Assembly (NCBI GenBank): GCA_964525605.1
Contig: CAZGKT010000006.1
Span: 78,813-142,812 of the forward strand
From: CAVTWJ01 sp964525605
GTDB taxonomy: Bacteria; Oederibacteriota; Muellerivitia; Muellerivitales; Muellerivitaceae
DNA length: 64,000 nt
Reading direction: 5' to 3'
Below are positions 27,285 to 36,353 of the stretch, piece by piece. Below the pieces are notes generated by a model. The model was given only the letters and a program-made list of their open reading frames with translations. It was not told the DNA's origin and searched no databases. Within the stretch, counting starts at the first letter, position 1. Each line of letters opens with the position of its first letter. A program made the translations under genes and the position numbers.

Positions 27285-28262
27285 TTAATTTTTGAGGTCT
27301 AAGACAGTGTTTTTGGAAACGCTCATGTTCGTTTGATAATCCCAGGGTTGATCATTGGTCGGATTACCTGCCCAGCCCACATTTTGGTTCTCTCCAGGTT
27401 GGAGAGTCACATTACTTCTCACCGAATGGGCACCGTTTCCGACATCAGTGATCGTAATATAAATTTCGACAGGGTAATTATTGGTGTTTTCAGCCCAAAG
27501 CTGATCTTTTTGAGGGCCATTCGGCTTGCCCGTTAAGACGACTCCGTCCACCTGCAAGTTCGCGTGATGGACCCCCGAATTTTTGGGATGCGGCGTTGGG
27601 GTCGGCTTTTGTTTAGGGGAAGGGGTCTCCGCCGCCGGGTCCATATCGATATCTTTGTGGGTAGGCAAGGGATCTTTGTAATTGTCCACATATTGGACTT
27701 TTGAACGCTTATTGGCCTGGGCTTGCATGAAATCCGAATCGGAAGAATCATCGATCGATTTATGGGTAGGTAGATTGTCTTCCGAATCGTCATCCACCCT
27801 TTTCAATTGTTTCATCAAGGCATCGTGTTTTTCTTTGTCGATCTTATCTTGGATCGCTTTTCGCCTCGCCCTTTCAGCCGCTTCACGCTGTTCTTGCAAT
27901 TGTTGTTGGCGTATTTCTTCATCGGAGGGGCCCAGGAGAATTCCTGTAACAATCGGGGCTAGTATTTTGGTGCCCATCTCCGAACCAAGGTCTGCACCCC
28001 AATGGGTTGGGTCACCGTCGCCTAAGGAAGGGCTGGAGCTGGAATCATCCGAACCTGTAACGGTGAAACATCCACCACCGCCTGTATCTTCCTGATTGGC
28101 AAAGTTTTGGGCTTCGGCCTGTGTGTCAAAGGGGCCCTGTTGGGCCGCACCCACATATTTTTGCCCGCCGGGGCAAACATCGACCCACCATTTGGCCCAT
28201 AGGGAATGAGCCTGAAGAAAAACCAAAGCAAACAAAAGGATGGCATGAAAAGGTCTTTTCAC
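27285..28262 (-). CDS. Secreted protein with charged coiled coil, unknown function
   Basis: A 325-residue protein starting at GTG 28262 with signal peptide (AILLFALVFLQAHSLWA). After a Trp/Cys-containing N-terminal domain there is a Gln/Glu/Arg-rich helix at ~110-155 (QQQLQEQREAAERARRKAI) predicted to form a coiled coil. Two LPTHKxID repeats, a Pro-Thr linker and a C-terminal beta domain (VEIYITITDVGNGAHSVRSN) follow. No family is recognised. It is followed 32 bp later by the TPR paralogues on the same strand. Confidence 0.65.
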   Translation of the reverse strand: MKRPFHAILLFALVFLQAHSLWAKWWVDVCPGGQKYVGAAQQGPFDTQAEAQNFANQEDTGGGGCFTVTGSDDSSSSPSLGDGDPTHWGADLGSEMGTKILAPIVTGILLGPSDEEIRQQQLQEQREAAERARRKAIQDKIDKEKHDALMKQLKRVDDDSEDNLPTHKSIDDSSDSDFMQAQANKRSKVQYVDNYKDPLPTHKDIDMDPAAETPSPKQKPTPTPHPKNSGVHHANLQVDGVVLTGKPNGPQKDQLWAENTNNYPVEIYITITDVGNGAHSVRSNVTLQPGENQNVGWAGNPTNDQPWDYQTNMSVSKNTVLDLKN

Positions 28263-28447
28263 CCTGATTCTCTCCCCCGAGATTTAAGCGCCAAACTAAC
28301 CTGCCATTGGATAAATGCTTTGTCAAGAAAACACACTGTAAGTTAAAGCGTTGGAGTTAATCGGGAAAAACCATTGGTACTAATTGGAAAATTAGGGCCA
28401 ATACGAGGGGCCAAAAAGAAGGTGTCGGCTACCGGAATTCCAGCCGA

Positions 28448-29809
28448 TTATTTCACAACGGGTTTATCAGGTGTCTTTTCCCCATCTGAATCAAATATTT
28501 TTGCCTTGGCCGCGTCCTTATCCGGCAAGTTACCCGAATCCCGTTTGATGTGGGGAGTCAAAAGAACAAGAACGTCTCGCTTGACCTTGGTTTTTGATTT
28601 CGCCGAAAAGATGAAGGGGAGAATATCTTTCAAAACGGGGATGCCGCCCTCGGTTTCGATCTCGGTGGTTTTCATCATCCCCCCCAGCACGAAGGTTTCC
28701 CCGTCTTTGAGCGTAATCTTGCTCTGCGCGGACCGGTTCTCGAAAATCGGGTTGCCGTCCGGGCTCCACCCGGTCAGGTCGTCCAGGTTGGCGTTGACCG
28801 TGAGGATAATGACATCCGCCTGGCCGATCTGGGGAATGACATTCACCGTCAACCCGCCGTAGCCCTGGTATTCGTTGGGGGGAGGCTGGCTTCCGACCGG
28901 GCGGTAGTAGACCCTCTGGCCGGCCGTGATGACCCCGGACTGGTTATTGGCGGTGATAATGCTCGTCTTCGTCAGCACACTCGCCTGGTTCTTGTTGGAA
29001 AGCACGTTGACGATGTCAAAGAATTGGTTCAAATTCAGCGTCCCGTTCAAATTCCAATTCTGTTGGTAAGGCGCGTTGACCGTGCTGCTGGTATTCACAT
29101 AGGTCGATCCGCTCCCGTAGTACTGGGTGGAGATGTTGGTCGCGCCCTGCCCGTTTCCCCCTCCGATCGCAAGTGACGCCGTGGTGTCGAGCGTGCGCAG
29201 GGCGTTCCAATCGATCCCCACCTTGCTCATGTAGTCATCCGATATTTCCACGACCCCCGCGTCGATCACGACCTGGGGGATGAATACGTCGATCTTGTCC
29301 AGCATCCGCTTGATGGTGTCGATCTTGCTGCTCAGGTCCGTGATCACCAGGGCGTTGTGGGAGCTATCCACGATCATGCTTCCCTCTTGGGAAAGCTGGG
29401 GGGATATCAGCCCCTGGACGGTTCGGGGGTCCGTGTAGTTCAAGGGAATGGAAACCGTCTCCAGGCGGACGAATTCTTTCAGTTTGGGCGAATCCAACTG
29501 GTGCACGAGCGCCACCAGATCGTTCAGTTTGGCCTTCTTGTCGGTGATGATGACCATATTCAAGGCGTCATTCACCTGCACCGCGCCCCATCGGGACAGG
29601 CGGGCCTGAATGAACGGCTCGATTTCGGAAGCCTTGATGTTTTTCATTTCAACGACCTGGCTCACCGTGTCGTAGCCCAGCTCATCCTCCACCTGCACGG
29701 CCAGGTTCAAAGTTCCCTTGGTGCCGGTAGGTAATTGCTGAGCCAAAAGGAAGGTTGGGGAGGAAAAGACCAACAGTAAAAGACAAGCGATAAGATTGGA
29801 ACGGTTCAT
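28448..29809 (-). CDS. Secretin (GspD/PilQ-type outer-membrane pore)
   Basis: A 453-residue secretin starting at ATG 29809 (AGGGAGAAG upstream). Signal peptide, two N-domains (residues ~40-110 with VQVNDALNMVIITDK; ~115-190 with SMIVDSSHNALVITDLSSKIDTI), then the secretin core (VFIPQVVIDAGVVEIS). It ends KDGETFVLGGMMKTTE, GGIPVLKDILPFIF and KRDVLVLLTPHI, the typical lip/beta-barrel signature. It is shorter than standard GspD (~650) with fewer N-domains, and no other type II or IV pilus gene is adjacent. It may therefore be an orphan pore working with a system encoded elsewhere, or a dedicated exporter for the neighbouring secreted proteins. Confidence 0.92.
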   Translation of the reverse strand: MNRSNLIACLLLLVFSSPTFLLAQQLPTGTKGTLNLAVQVEDELGYDTVSQVVEMKNIKASEIEPFIQARLSRWGAVQVNDALNMVIITDKKAKLNDLVALVHQLDSPKLKEFVRLETVSIPLNYTDPRTVQGLISPQLSQEGSMIVDSSHNALVITDLSSKIDTIKRMLDKIDVFIPQVVIDAGVVEISDDYMSKVGIDWNALRTLDTTASLAIGGGNGQGATNISTQYYGSGSTYVNTSSTVNAPYQQNWNLNGTLNLNQFFDIVNVLSNKNQASVLTKTSIITANNQSGVITAGQRVYYRPVGSQPPPNEYQGYGGLTVNVIPQIGQADVIILTVNANLDDLTGWSPDGNPIFENRSAQSKITLKDGETFVLGGMMKTTEIETEGGIPVLKDILPFIFSAKSKTKVKRDVLVLLTPHIKRDSGNLPDKDAAKAKIFDSDGEKTPDKPVVK

Positions 29810-29931
29810 AACTTCTCCCTTATGACTCATATTTGTTTCAGCCCGACTGATACGGTAGTAAGTATATCATGGCATAAAAAATGGATTTTTGGTTCGGCGT
29901 CTCTCTGAGAACCCACCATTCTCGGCAAAAT

Positions 29932-29969
29932 AAAAAGAACCCGGCCTTTTTGGGAGCCGGGTTCTTTTT
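29932..29969. terminator. Terminator, AAAGAACC family
   Basis: AAAAAGAACCCGGC (29932-29945) pairs perfectly with GCCGGGTTCTTTTT (29956-29969) around a ten-base loop. It ends the second NHL lipoprotein transcript on the minus strand, before the secretin gene. Confidence 0.9.
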
Positions 29970-30019
29970 ATTTCTGTCTTAATTGAAATGGTTTGATAAG
30001 ACCCCTGGATTCATCCGCT

Positions 30020-31048
30020 TCAAGGGGCGAATATTTTGATAGCGGGATAATCCACGATGTAGGCGTTCCCCGAAGGGCTCAAGCTGATGTAATCAATTTG
30101 GCCCAAGGTCACCGTGCCGGTATTTCCCCATTGGCAAAGGTAGGTGCCGTTGATATTAAATTCTTCCACCCGCATGTTCCCGTAATCCGTGACGTAACAG
30201 CAGCCCTTCTTGTCCACGCATATCCCGCAAGACAGGGTGCCGAACTGGCCGGGCCCATTGCCGCGTCCCCCCCATTTGCACAGGTAGGTTCCCGTATTGG
30301 TGTATTTGTAAACGTAAGAGTTGTTAAAGTCCGGGGTATAGACACAACCCCAGGAGTCGGTGCAGATGCCGTCCGGGTCGCTGGTCGTGGTGTCCCAGGG
30401 GCCGTTGGTGGTCCACTTGGTGATGAAATTTCCGTTGCTATCGAACTTTTGAATGCATTGGTTGTTGGCATCCACCGTGTAAATATTGTTCGAGGGGTCC
30501 GCCGCGATCCCGCGGGGCGCGCTGAATTGGCCGGGGCCCGAACCGGTGCTTCCCCATTCGGTGACGGGAACCCCCGCGTTCGTGAATTTCTGGACCACTT
30601 CGTTGCCTTCGTCGACGGTGTAAATATAGTTGTTGGTATCCACACAGATGCCGGACATGGTGGTGAAATGACCGGGCCCTTTCCCGGGCGTCCCCCATTG
30701 GCCGAGATAATTTCCCGTGCTGTCGAATTTTTGAATGCGGTCATTGCCCCGGTCCAGTACGTACACGTTCCCCGAAGAATCCGCGCAGATACCGTAGGGC
30801 TTCCCCTGAAAATCACCGTTTCCAGTGCCCGAACCGCCCCATTGGCCGACGTAGGTAAGGGGTATCCCTGAAACGAGGGTGGGAGGACCGGAAGGACCCA
30901 AGGGGGTGATCTGAGGCGCGGAAGGCGTGAGAGAAGACTGGTAACAACCACTCAGCAGAAGGCTGCCGGCCAAGGCTAAAAAAAGAAAACTCACTTTACC
31001 CAAAAGCCTAGCCGTACCTAGATAGGGTCTCAAGAAATTTAAATTCAT
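30020..31048 (-). CDS. NHL-repeat beta-propeller lipoprotein (paralogue 2)
   Basis: A 342-residue lipoprotein (lipobox LSGC; ATG 31048 with GAGGTG upstream). Six NHL-type blades repeat GxGNGDFQGKPYGICADSSG, YVLDRGNDRIQKF and FSAPRGIAADPSNNIYTVD. Blade order and the odd fourth blade (GPWDTTTSDPDGI) are the same as in 24128-25150, showing duplication and divergence. The linker after the lipobox is Pro/Ser-rich instead of Ser/Thr-rich. It is probably surface- or periplasm-anchored with a binding function. Its leader and upstream DNA also resemble those of the paralogue. Confidence 0.85.
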   Translation of the reverse strand: MNLNFLRPYLGTARLLGKVSFLFLALAGSLLLSGCYQSSLTPSAPQITPLGPSGPPTLVSGIPLTYVGQWGGSGTGNGDFQGKPYGICADSSGNVYVLDRGNDRIQKFDSTGNYLGQWGTPGKGPGHFTTMSGICVDTNNYIYTVDEGNEVVQKFTNAGVPVTEWGSTGSGPGQFSAPRGIAADPSNNIYTVDANNQCIQKFDSNGNFITKWTTNGPWDTTTSDPDGICTDSWGCVYTPDFNNSYVYKYTNTGTYLCKWGGRGNGPGQFGTLSCGICVDKKGCCYVTDYGNMRVEEFNINGTYLCQWGNTGTVTLGQIDYISLSPSGNAYIVDYPAIKIFAP

Positions 31049-31472
31049 ATGGCACCTCGTTGACAGATCGTTTTTATATAACTTGTTTTCACTTCATGAT
31101 CCTGACCAACCCTAATTTTACCACCGAACTCAAATTCCCTCCCCTAACCAGGGGTCACCAGGGCCCCGTTAAAACAACGTCTTTTATCAGTTTGGCCATC
31201 GAATTTCGGACTCCCCCAATGACATGGAAAAACTCCGAAGTTTTTCCTCGTCAGACCCTGATGTCTTCCATGCCGTTCAATCTATAGATGGAGTCACACC
31301 TTTTTTATTCCACCCAAACAAACAAATAAATTCCATCCAAAAAACAAGTGAAATACAGGGCCCTTGGTTTTTAAAAGCCATACAACTTTATTTTTAACAT
31401 GCGGTTGATTTACCTTTCAGCCAAAATGGATGTAGGTGGCCATGACCCCCCATTCTTTTTCAGGTGTCAAAC
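31049..31472. other. Gene-free divergent region
   Basis: About 420 bp between the minus-strand NHL gene and a plus-strand barrel gene. No convincing frame, repeat or RNA; AT-rich toward 31300-31410, where promoters for both sides may lie. Short similarities to 25151-25460 are noted there. Confidence 0.5.
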
Positions 31473-32045
31473 ATGACTAAACCCCTCTTCTATTTCGCCC
31501 TCACCCTCCTGTCCCTGGGCGCCTCGGTTTGCACCGCCCAGTCTGATCCCTGGGAATGTTGCCCCCCGAAAAGATCCCTGCTCGTTTTGGAAGGGGGCTA
31601 TGCGGCCCTGGCCATCCCGCTGACGACTCAAACATCCTCGGGCATGGGATTCGGCATGGAAGGTTATTACCTTTTGGACCGCCATTGGATGGCGGGCTTC
31701 GGCTTTAGCTACTTCAGCACTTCCGAGAATGAGATCAACTTCACTTACACCGACCTAATGCTGGCCGTCCGATACCGGTTGAAACGCACCGGGTCCGGGC
31801 CCTATCTGATGGCGGGAACAGGTCTCTTGAGCGAGAACTACAGTTACGAATACGAGGATTTGTACGTGACCGCTTTGAACCACAGGTTATTGGACTACCC
31901 CTACGCCATGGCCGGAGTCGGATGGGAATACGAGATGATGAAATACACGGACCTCTTCGTGCAACTCCAGGCCCGGATGGTTCTCGAAGACAACGTGAGA
32001 GCCTTCTACTTCCCCCTCGTGGCCGGTATCAACTTCGGCATGTAA
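31473..32045 (+). CDS. Small outer-membrane beta-barrel protein
   Basis: From ATG 31473 the protein has 190 residues: signal peptide (FYFALTLLSLGASVCTAQ), then eight or so strands with alternating hydrophobic pattern. These include GFGMEGYYLL, MAGFGFSYFSTS, LMLAVRYRL, YLMAGTGLL, MAGVGWEY and LFVQLQARMV, ending FPLVAGINFGM with the terminal aromatic/hydrophobic residue expected of an OmpA-like or OmpW-like eight-stranded barrel. A GTG three codons earlier is a less likely start. A CC pair in WECCPPKR is unusual for a barrel. Function unknown. Confidence 0.72.
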   Translation: MTKPLFYFALTLLSLGASVCTAQSDPWECCPPKRSLLVLEGGYAALAIPLTTQTSSGMGFGMEGYYLLDRHWMAGFGFSYFSTSENEINFTYTDLMLAVRYRLKRTGSGPYLMAGTGLLSENYSYEYEDLYVTALNHRLLDYPYAMAGVGWEYEMMKYTDLFVQLQARMVLEDNVRAFYFPLVAGINFGM

Positions 32046-32244
32046 CTCTCTTCTGAAACCCAAACCTTTTTTGTGGATTTACAATGAATAGTCATCTCGG
32101 GGCTGACGTTTGGAAAAACGAAAAGTATCGTTCGAAGGCTATTTTTAAAAATTTCTTTCCAACCATTTCCCCAAATAGTTGCGTCAGAACGAATGAAGGC
32201 AAAAACCTGTTATTGGTTGAACCGACGAATTGAGGGAGGCTTAT

Positions 32245-32910
32245 ATGCGTAAAATCTTGATAATCATTCTCGCGATATTAATGGTTTCACCGGGGGCGAT
32301 CTGGGCCCAATCCCAACCCGGAAATCCGCCCACCCCTGCCGTTTCAAAAGCCAAAAAGAAGCTGAAAAATACGGCCCAACCCAAAGCGAAATTCACGCCC
32401 ATCGACGTGGAGGAACATTCCTTCGAATATTACGACGCGGATTCCGGATGGTCCGTAGCCACCGCGACCAGTTATTCCTACAAGGGCTCGAACCTTTCAG
32501 ACCCGAAGGATTTTGAAAGGGTGATTTACCCCCTCAACGACCCGGAGGCGAATAACTTCCTCCGTTCCGCCGCGGATAAGGACGGCTGGGGCCAAGGCCT
32601 CTTGTGGGGAGGTATCGCCGTGGAAACAGCAGGCTGGACGGACTTTACCGTCGAGATGCTCGGCATGGAATCGACGGATTCCTCAGGCCATGTCACCGAA
32701 CATACCCCGAATGTATTGCCCTCCATCGTGATGGTTTTAGGCGGGGTGGGGTTCATTTTGAAGGGGGTCTTTACCCAGATGGACGCCGGCACGGACCGGG
32801 CCAATGCCGTTGAGCGATATAACTCGGTCGTTCAATCCGACAACAACCTATCGATGATGGTTCTGCCCGGCACCCAGGCGGTGGGGTTAAGCCTCACCCA
32901 GACTTTCTGA
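32245..32910 (+). CDS. Secreted protein of unknown function
   Basis: A 221-residue protein starting at ATG 32245 (GAGGGAGG upstream; a TTG at 32230 overlaps that site). Signal peptide (IIILAILMVSPGAIWAQ), a Lys-rich stretch, a beta-rich middle, and a Gly-rich hydrophobic segment (ALPSIVMVLGGVGFILKGVF-like) followed by a C-terminal LSMMVLPGTQAVGLSLTQTF. The terminal Phe and preceding strand suggest outer-membrane association. No family is recognised. It lies 200 bp after the small barrel gene. Confidence 0.65.
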   Translation: MRKILIIILAILMVSPGAIWAQSQPGNPPTPAVSKAKKKLKNTAQPKAKFTPIDVEEHSFEYYDADSGWSVATATSYSYKGSNLSDPKDFERVIYPLNDPEANNFLRSAADKDGWGQGLLWGGIAVETAGWTDFTVEMLGMESTDSSGHVTEHTPNVLPSIVMVLGGVGFILKGVFTQMDAGTDRANAVERYNSVVQSDNNLSMMVLPGTQAVGLSLTQTF

Positions 32911-32969
32911 AACGGGCGGGCCGGTTTCCTGTGAATAAATCGGAATGTGTTGGCTACTCCCCTTGGTGG

Positions 32970-34373
32970 TTAGTACCCGGAAACCCAGTCCGGATCGAGT
33001 GCGGTCGTCCCGGTCGCGGGATTGTAAATATCCGTGAGCCCGGTTCCATTGACCGCGACGGTGTAAAGACCGTTGGCCGTGGAGTCGTAGAAAACGACAT
33101 GTTGGCTATCAGGCGACCAAGCGGCGGAGGTGCAAGAATCTCCCGTGGGAGACAACTGGACCAGGCCTGTCCCGGTGGGGCTCATGACATAAAGGACGTT
33201 ACTTCCGGTTCCCGAGAAAAACAGCCATTTGGTCCCGTCGGGCGACCAGTCCGGCCCCCCGCCGCCGATGGTGGTTAGGCTGACCGCGCCGGATCCGTCG
33301 CTGTTCATCTCCCAAAGGCTGGATGGCCCCCCATCCTCATAGGAAGCGGCGATCTTCGTTCCGTCGGGGGAATAAGCCACGCTGGTGAACAATCCCCCGG
33401 GGCCGTTATAAATCGTGGTGGGGGCGGCGCTGGTGCCGTTGGCCAGGAGGGTGGTGATGGAAGTGCCCGGCAAAAGCAATTTCGTGCTATCCGAGGACCA
33501 GGAAAAATCCTGGTTCAAACAGAGGGATATCGCGGCTCCTCCCGAGGCGGGCATCACCGAGACGGTGCTCAGGCCCGTTGTGGCGTAAAAGGCGATCTTC
33601 GTGCCGTCCGGCGACCACCGGGCGCCCAATCCGGCGACTCCCATGTCGGTCCGGCTGGTGCCGTTGGCGTTCATGGTGTAAATCTCGTTCTCGTTGAAGT
33701 CGCTGACATTGATGAAAAGAATCTTGGTTTTGTCGGGGGACCACTGGCCGTACCTCGGCACCACGGTGACCTCCATGTTCAGGTTGGTTTCATTGCGCAG
33801 GTTCGAGCCGTCCTGGTTGATGATATAGAGGTTTTGGGCCTCGGCCGCTAAGGTGTACATGCAAAAGATGATGTCGTTGCTGGGGGTGGTCGTGATCGTG
33901 GCGGTTGAAGTGACCGTGGGGGTGGCCGAGGGGGTGGTATTGGTGGTGTTCGTCACGGTCGGGGAGGAGGTCGCCGTGGGGGACATCGTGGCGGTGGGCG
34001 AAAGAGTGTTGGTGACCGTGGAGGTGGCTGTCCCCGTATTCGACCAGGTAGGGGTCGCGGTAGGGGTCCCCGTATTGGTGAAGGTTCCCGTATCGGTCGG
34101 GGAGTTGGTGGAAGTAGGCGTGAAAGTACTGGTGGGGGAAGAGGTGAAAGTCCCGGTGTTCGGAAGGGTGAAGGTGGGGGTAGGGGTACCCGTTTTGGTC
34201 GGGCTATTCGTCGCCGTCGAAGTAGCCGTAGAGGTCGAACTTAGGGCCGCCGTTACGGTGTTCGTGGGGTTGGCTTGCGGTTGAATTGGAACGCTGGGAT
34301 GGCTTGAGCAGTTATTGATAAAAAAAGCCAGCCCTAACAAAAGTGAACCGATTCCGGTAAAGCGAGAATTCAT
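32970..34373 (-). CDS. Lipoprotein with Pro-Thr linker and TolB-like propeller
   Basis: A 467-residue protein: lipobox INNC, a ~125-residue Thr/Ser/Pro linker (TPTFTLPNTGTFTSSPTST-type), then a six-bladed WD40-like propeller. Blades carry the PD40/TolB signature: QWSPDKTKILFI, RWSPDGTKIAFY, AYSPDGTKIAASY, DWSPDGTKWLFF, AWSPDSQHVVFY. TolB propellers mediate protein contacts in the periplasm; with no Tol-Pal genes nearby this is probably an independent surface protein with a tethered propeller, analogous to the NHL lipoprotein at 9056. ATG 34373 has AGGGAG upstream. Confidence 0.85.
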   Translation of the reverse strand: MNSRFTGIGSLLLGLAFFINNCSSHPSVPIQPQANPTNTVTAALSSTSTATSTATNSPTKTGTPTPTFTLPNTGTFTSSPTSTFTPTSTNSPTDTGTFTNTGTPTATPTWSNTGTATSTVTNTLSPTATMSPTATSSPTVTNTTNTTPSATPTVTSTATITTTPSNDIIFCMYTLAAEAQNLYIINQDGSNLRNETNLNMEVTVVPRYGQWSPDKTKILFINVSDFNENEIYTMNANGTSRTDMGVAGLGARWSPDGTKIAFYATTGLSTVSVMPASGGAAISLCLNQDFSWSSDSTKLLLPGTSITTLLANGTSAAPTTIYNGPGGLFTSVAYSPDGTKIAASYEDGGPSSLWEMNSDGSGAVSLTTIGGGGPDWSPDGTKWLFFSGTGSNVLYVMSPTGTGLVQLSPTGDSCTSAAWSPDSQHVVFYDSTANGLYTVAVNGTGLTDIYNPATGTTALDPDWVSGY

Positions 34374-34735
34374 AGAGACTCCCTAAAGCATCGATAGCTT
34401 CCCATACACTAATAATGTTTTTCCCAGTCGTGTTATTCCAAATATTATTCAATATTTTTCCCAGCAATAAAAATAATTGCGAAATACCCAGTCATTGCTT
34501 AAAAACCAGCTGATGGGTTTTTCAAATGGCCTTGTTGGTTTCGCCGTGGAGCTCAGACCCTGGCCCCTTGTTTCGTCGATGAACCTGAACTCATTAGGTA
34601 CGGTTCATGGCACGGCATTATTCCGGGCATTCCACAAGTAAGCTTTTCCGTTAAAAAAACAGGGTGGTTTATCAAGGGGTTGGAATTGGCCTGGTAATCG
34701 GGTAAATCCTTTCCAAACCCATAGAAAGGTTTTGA
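34374..34735. other. Gene-free region
   Basis: About 360 bp, AT-rich near 34410-34500, without a credible frame, RNA or strong repeat; it presumably holds promoters for the divergent genes on either side. Confidence 0.5.
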
Positions 34736-35149
34736 ATGGCCGGTTACTCAGGTACACCCCTCATCAAAAAACTCGGGATCAAGGAAGGCTTTCGCATGGC
34801 CGTCTTCAACCCGCCCGAGGGTTATTTAAAGCTCCTGGGCAAACTACCCCTGGGGGTGGAGATGACCCCGTCCCTCAAGCACCCGCTGGATTTCATCCAC
34901 TACTTCGCCCCGAGTCGGGCGGATTATGAAAAGAGTTTACCCAGCCTCAAGAAGGCCCTGGCTCTTAATGGAATGATCTGGGTTTCCTGGCCCAAGGCGG
35001 CTTCGAAAGTTCCCACGGATGTCACGGAAAAGGTGGTCCGGGATTTCGCCCTGAAAACCGGCCTGGTCGATATCAAGGTCTGCGCGGTGGACGAAACCTG
35101 GTCGGGATTAAAGCTCGTGATCCCGGTGAAAGACCGGATGAACCCATGA
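34736..35149 (+). CDS. DUF3052 family protein
   Basis: A 137-residue cytosolic protein. It opens GYSGTPLIKKLGIKEGFRM, the hallmark of DUF3052, continues with PEGYLKLLGKLPLGV, then FIHYFAPSRADYEKSLPSLKKAL and GMIWVSWPKAASK, and ends VDIKVCAVDETWSGLKLVI. The length matches the family (~135). DUF3052 proteins are uncharacterised, widespread single-domain proteins. ATG 34736 lacks a strong Shine-Dalgarno. No operon partner: the next gene begins 230 bp later. Confidence 0.88.
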   Translation: MAGYSGTPLIKKLGIKEGFRMAVFNPPEGYLKLLGKLPLGVEMTPSLKHPLDFIHYFAPSRADYEKSLPSLKKALALNGMIWVSWPKAASKVPTDVTEKVVRDFALKTGLVDIKVCAVDETWSGLKLVIPVKDRMNP

Positions 35150-35379
35150 AACAATACCCATGGACGGCCCGTCGGGTTCTTGGATAGGCTGGGTCTTTGG
35201 GAAACAAGCTATGAAACGCACTGGCAAATAGGCCCATCCCTAAAAACCACACCGGAAATTCCCTCTCGAATCACGCAATCCATTAGGCAGTCCCGAACCT
35301 CCGATTTAAAATAGGCTTTTCATCAGCCGCAGGTTTATTCACCCCCCCGATTTCGCGGGGTTATATACGGGAGGTTTCT

Positions 35380-36333
35380 ATGGCTCTCAAGAAGGCAACG
35401 AAGGGCCTCAAGTTTTATGGCCAAGGTGAGGAGCTTTTCGGCATCCATATCGTGAATCTTTTTCTGACCCTGGTCACGTTGGGAATTTATTCCTTTTGGG
35501 CACGGGTCAAGGTCCGCAAGTACCTCTGGGGACAAATGGCATTCGATAAAGACCGTTTGTCCTACCATGGAACGGGCGAGGAAACGATCCGGGGTTGGTT
35601 CAAGGCCGCGATCATATTCGGTATCCCCTATCTTTTAGTCACCCATGGGCCCCGCTGGATGGGGGCCAGCACCGGGATGATCCTGTTGGGGGCCTTTCTT
35701 TCCCTTCCCCTCATTCTCATTTTCTTTCCCATGGCCGTGGTGGGTTCCCGGCGTTACCGCCTCAGCCGAACCGCCTGGCGGGGCATCCGGTTCTCCTTCC
35801 GGCAGACCTGGCAGGAATACCTGCCGATGTCCTGGAAAGGCAATATCCTCATCGCCCTCACCCTGGGCCTTTACACGCCCTATTACGAAATGACCCGCGA
35901 GAAATTTCTGATCTCCAACACCTATGTCGGGAACAAACATTTCGATTTCGACGGGGACCCGAAGGAACTTTTCGGAAATTACGTCGCCGCCCTTCTGTTG
36001 GCCCTACCGACCCTGGGCGTCTCGCTTTTTTGGTACCACGTGGTCCGCTTGCGCTATGTCTGGAACCACACCACCTTCGGCAAGGCCCGCTTCCATTGCA
36101 CGATCACCTTTGAGGGCCTCATGAAGATCGTCCTGGGGAATCTCCTGCTGGTCCTGTTCACCCTGGGGTTCGCCTATCCCTGGGCGCAAGTGCGGTCGAT
36201 CCATTACATGGTCCGGAACCTGAGCTTGCAGGGTAAGACGGATTTGAGGCGCATCAAGCAAAAGGCCCAAACCGTCAACGCCACCGGGGAGGAATTGGCC
36301 AGTTTCTTTGACTTGGATTTCGACCTGGGATAA
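35380..36333 (+). CDS. DUF898/YjgN family polytopic membrane protein
   Basis: A 317-residue protein with about six membrane helices and the YjgN family repeats: FYGQGEELFGIHIVNLFLTLVTLGIYSFWARVKVRKYLW at ~13-51 and the equivalent DGDPKELFGNYVAALLLALPTLGVSLFWYHVVRLRYVW at ~195-232. Each is followed by a second block. The internal duplication is that of DUF898. GGGAGG precedes ATG 35380. Its function is unknown, but YjgN genes are frequently next to M48 peptidase genes, as here (20 bp). Operon 35380-39076. Confidence 0.9.
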   Translation: MALKKATKGLKFYGQGEELFGIHIVNLFLTLVTLGIYSFWARVKVRKYLWGQMAFDKDRLSYHGTGEETIRGWFKAAIIFGIPYLLVTHGPRWMGASTGMILLGAFLSLPLILIFFPMAVVGSRRYRLSRTAWRGIRFSFRQTWQEYLPMSWKGNILIALTLGLYTPYYEMTREKFLISNTYVGNKHFDFDGDPKELFGNYVAALLLALPTLGVSLFWYHVVRLRYVWNHTTFGKARFHCTITFEGLMKIVLGNLLLVLFTLGFAYPWAQVRSIHYMVRNLSLQGKTDLRRIKQKAQTVNATGEELASFFDLDFDLG

Positions 36334-36353
36334 AAGTTCCCCAAAGGCGGCCC

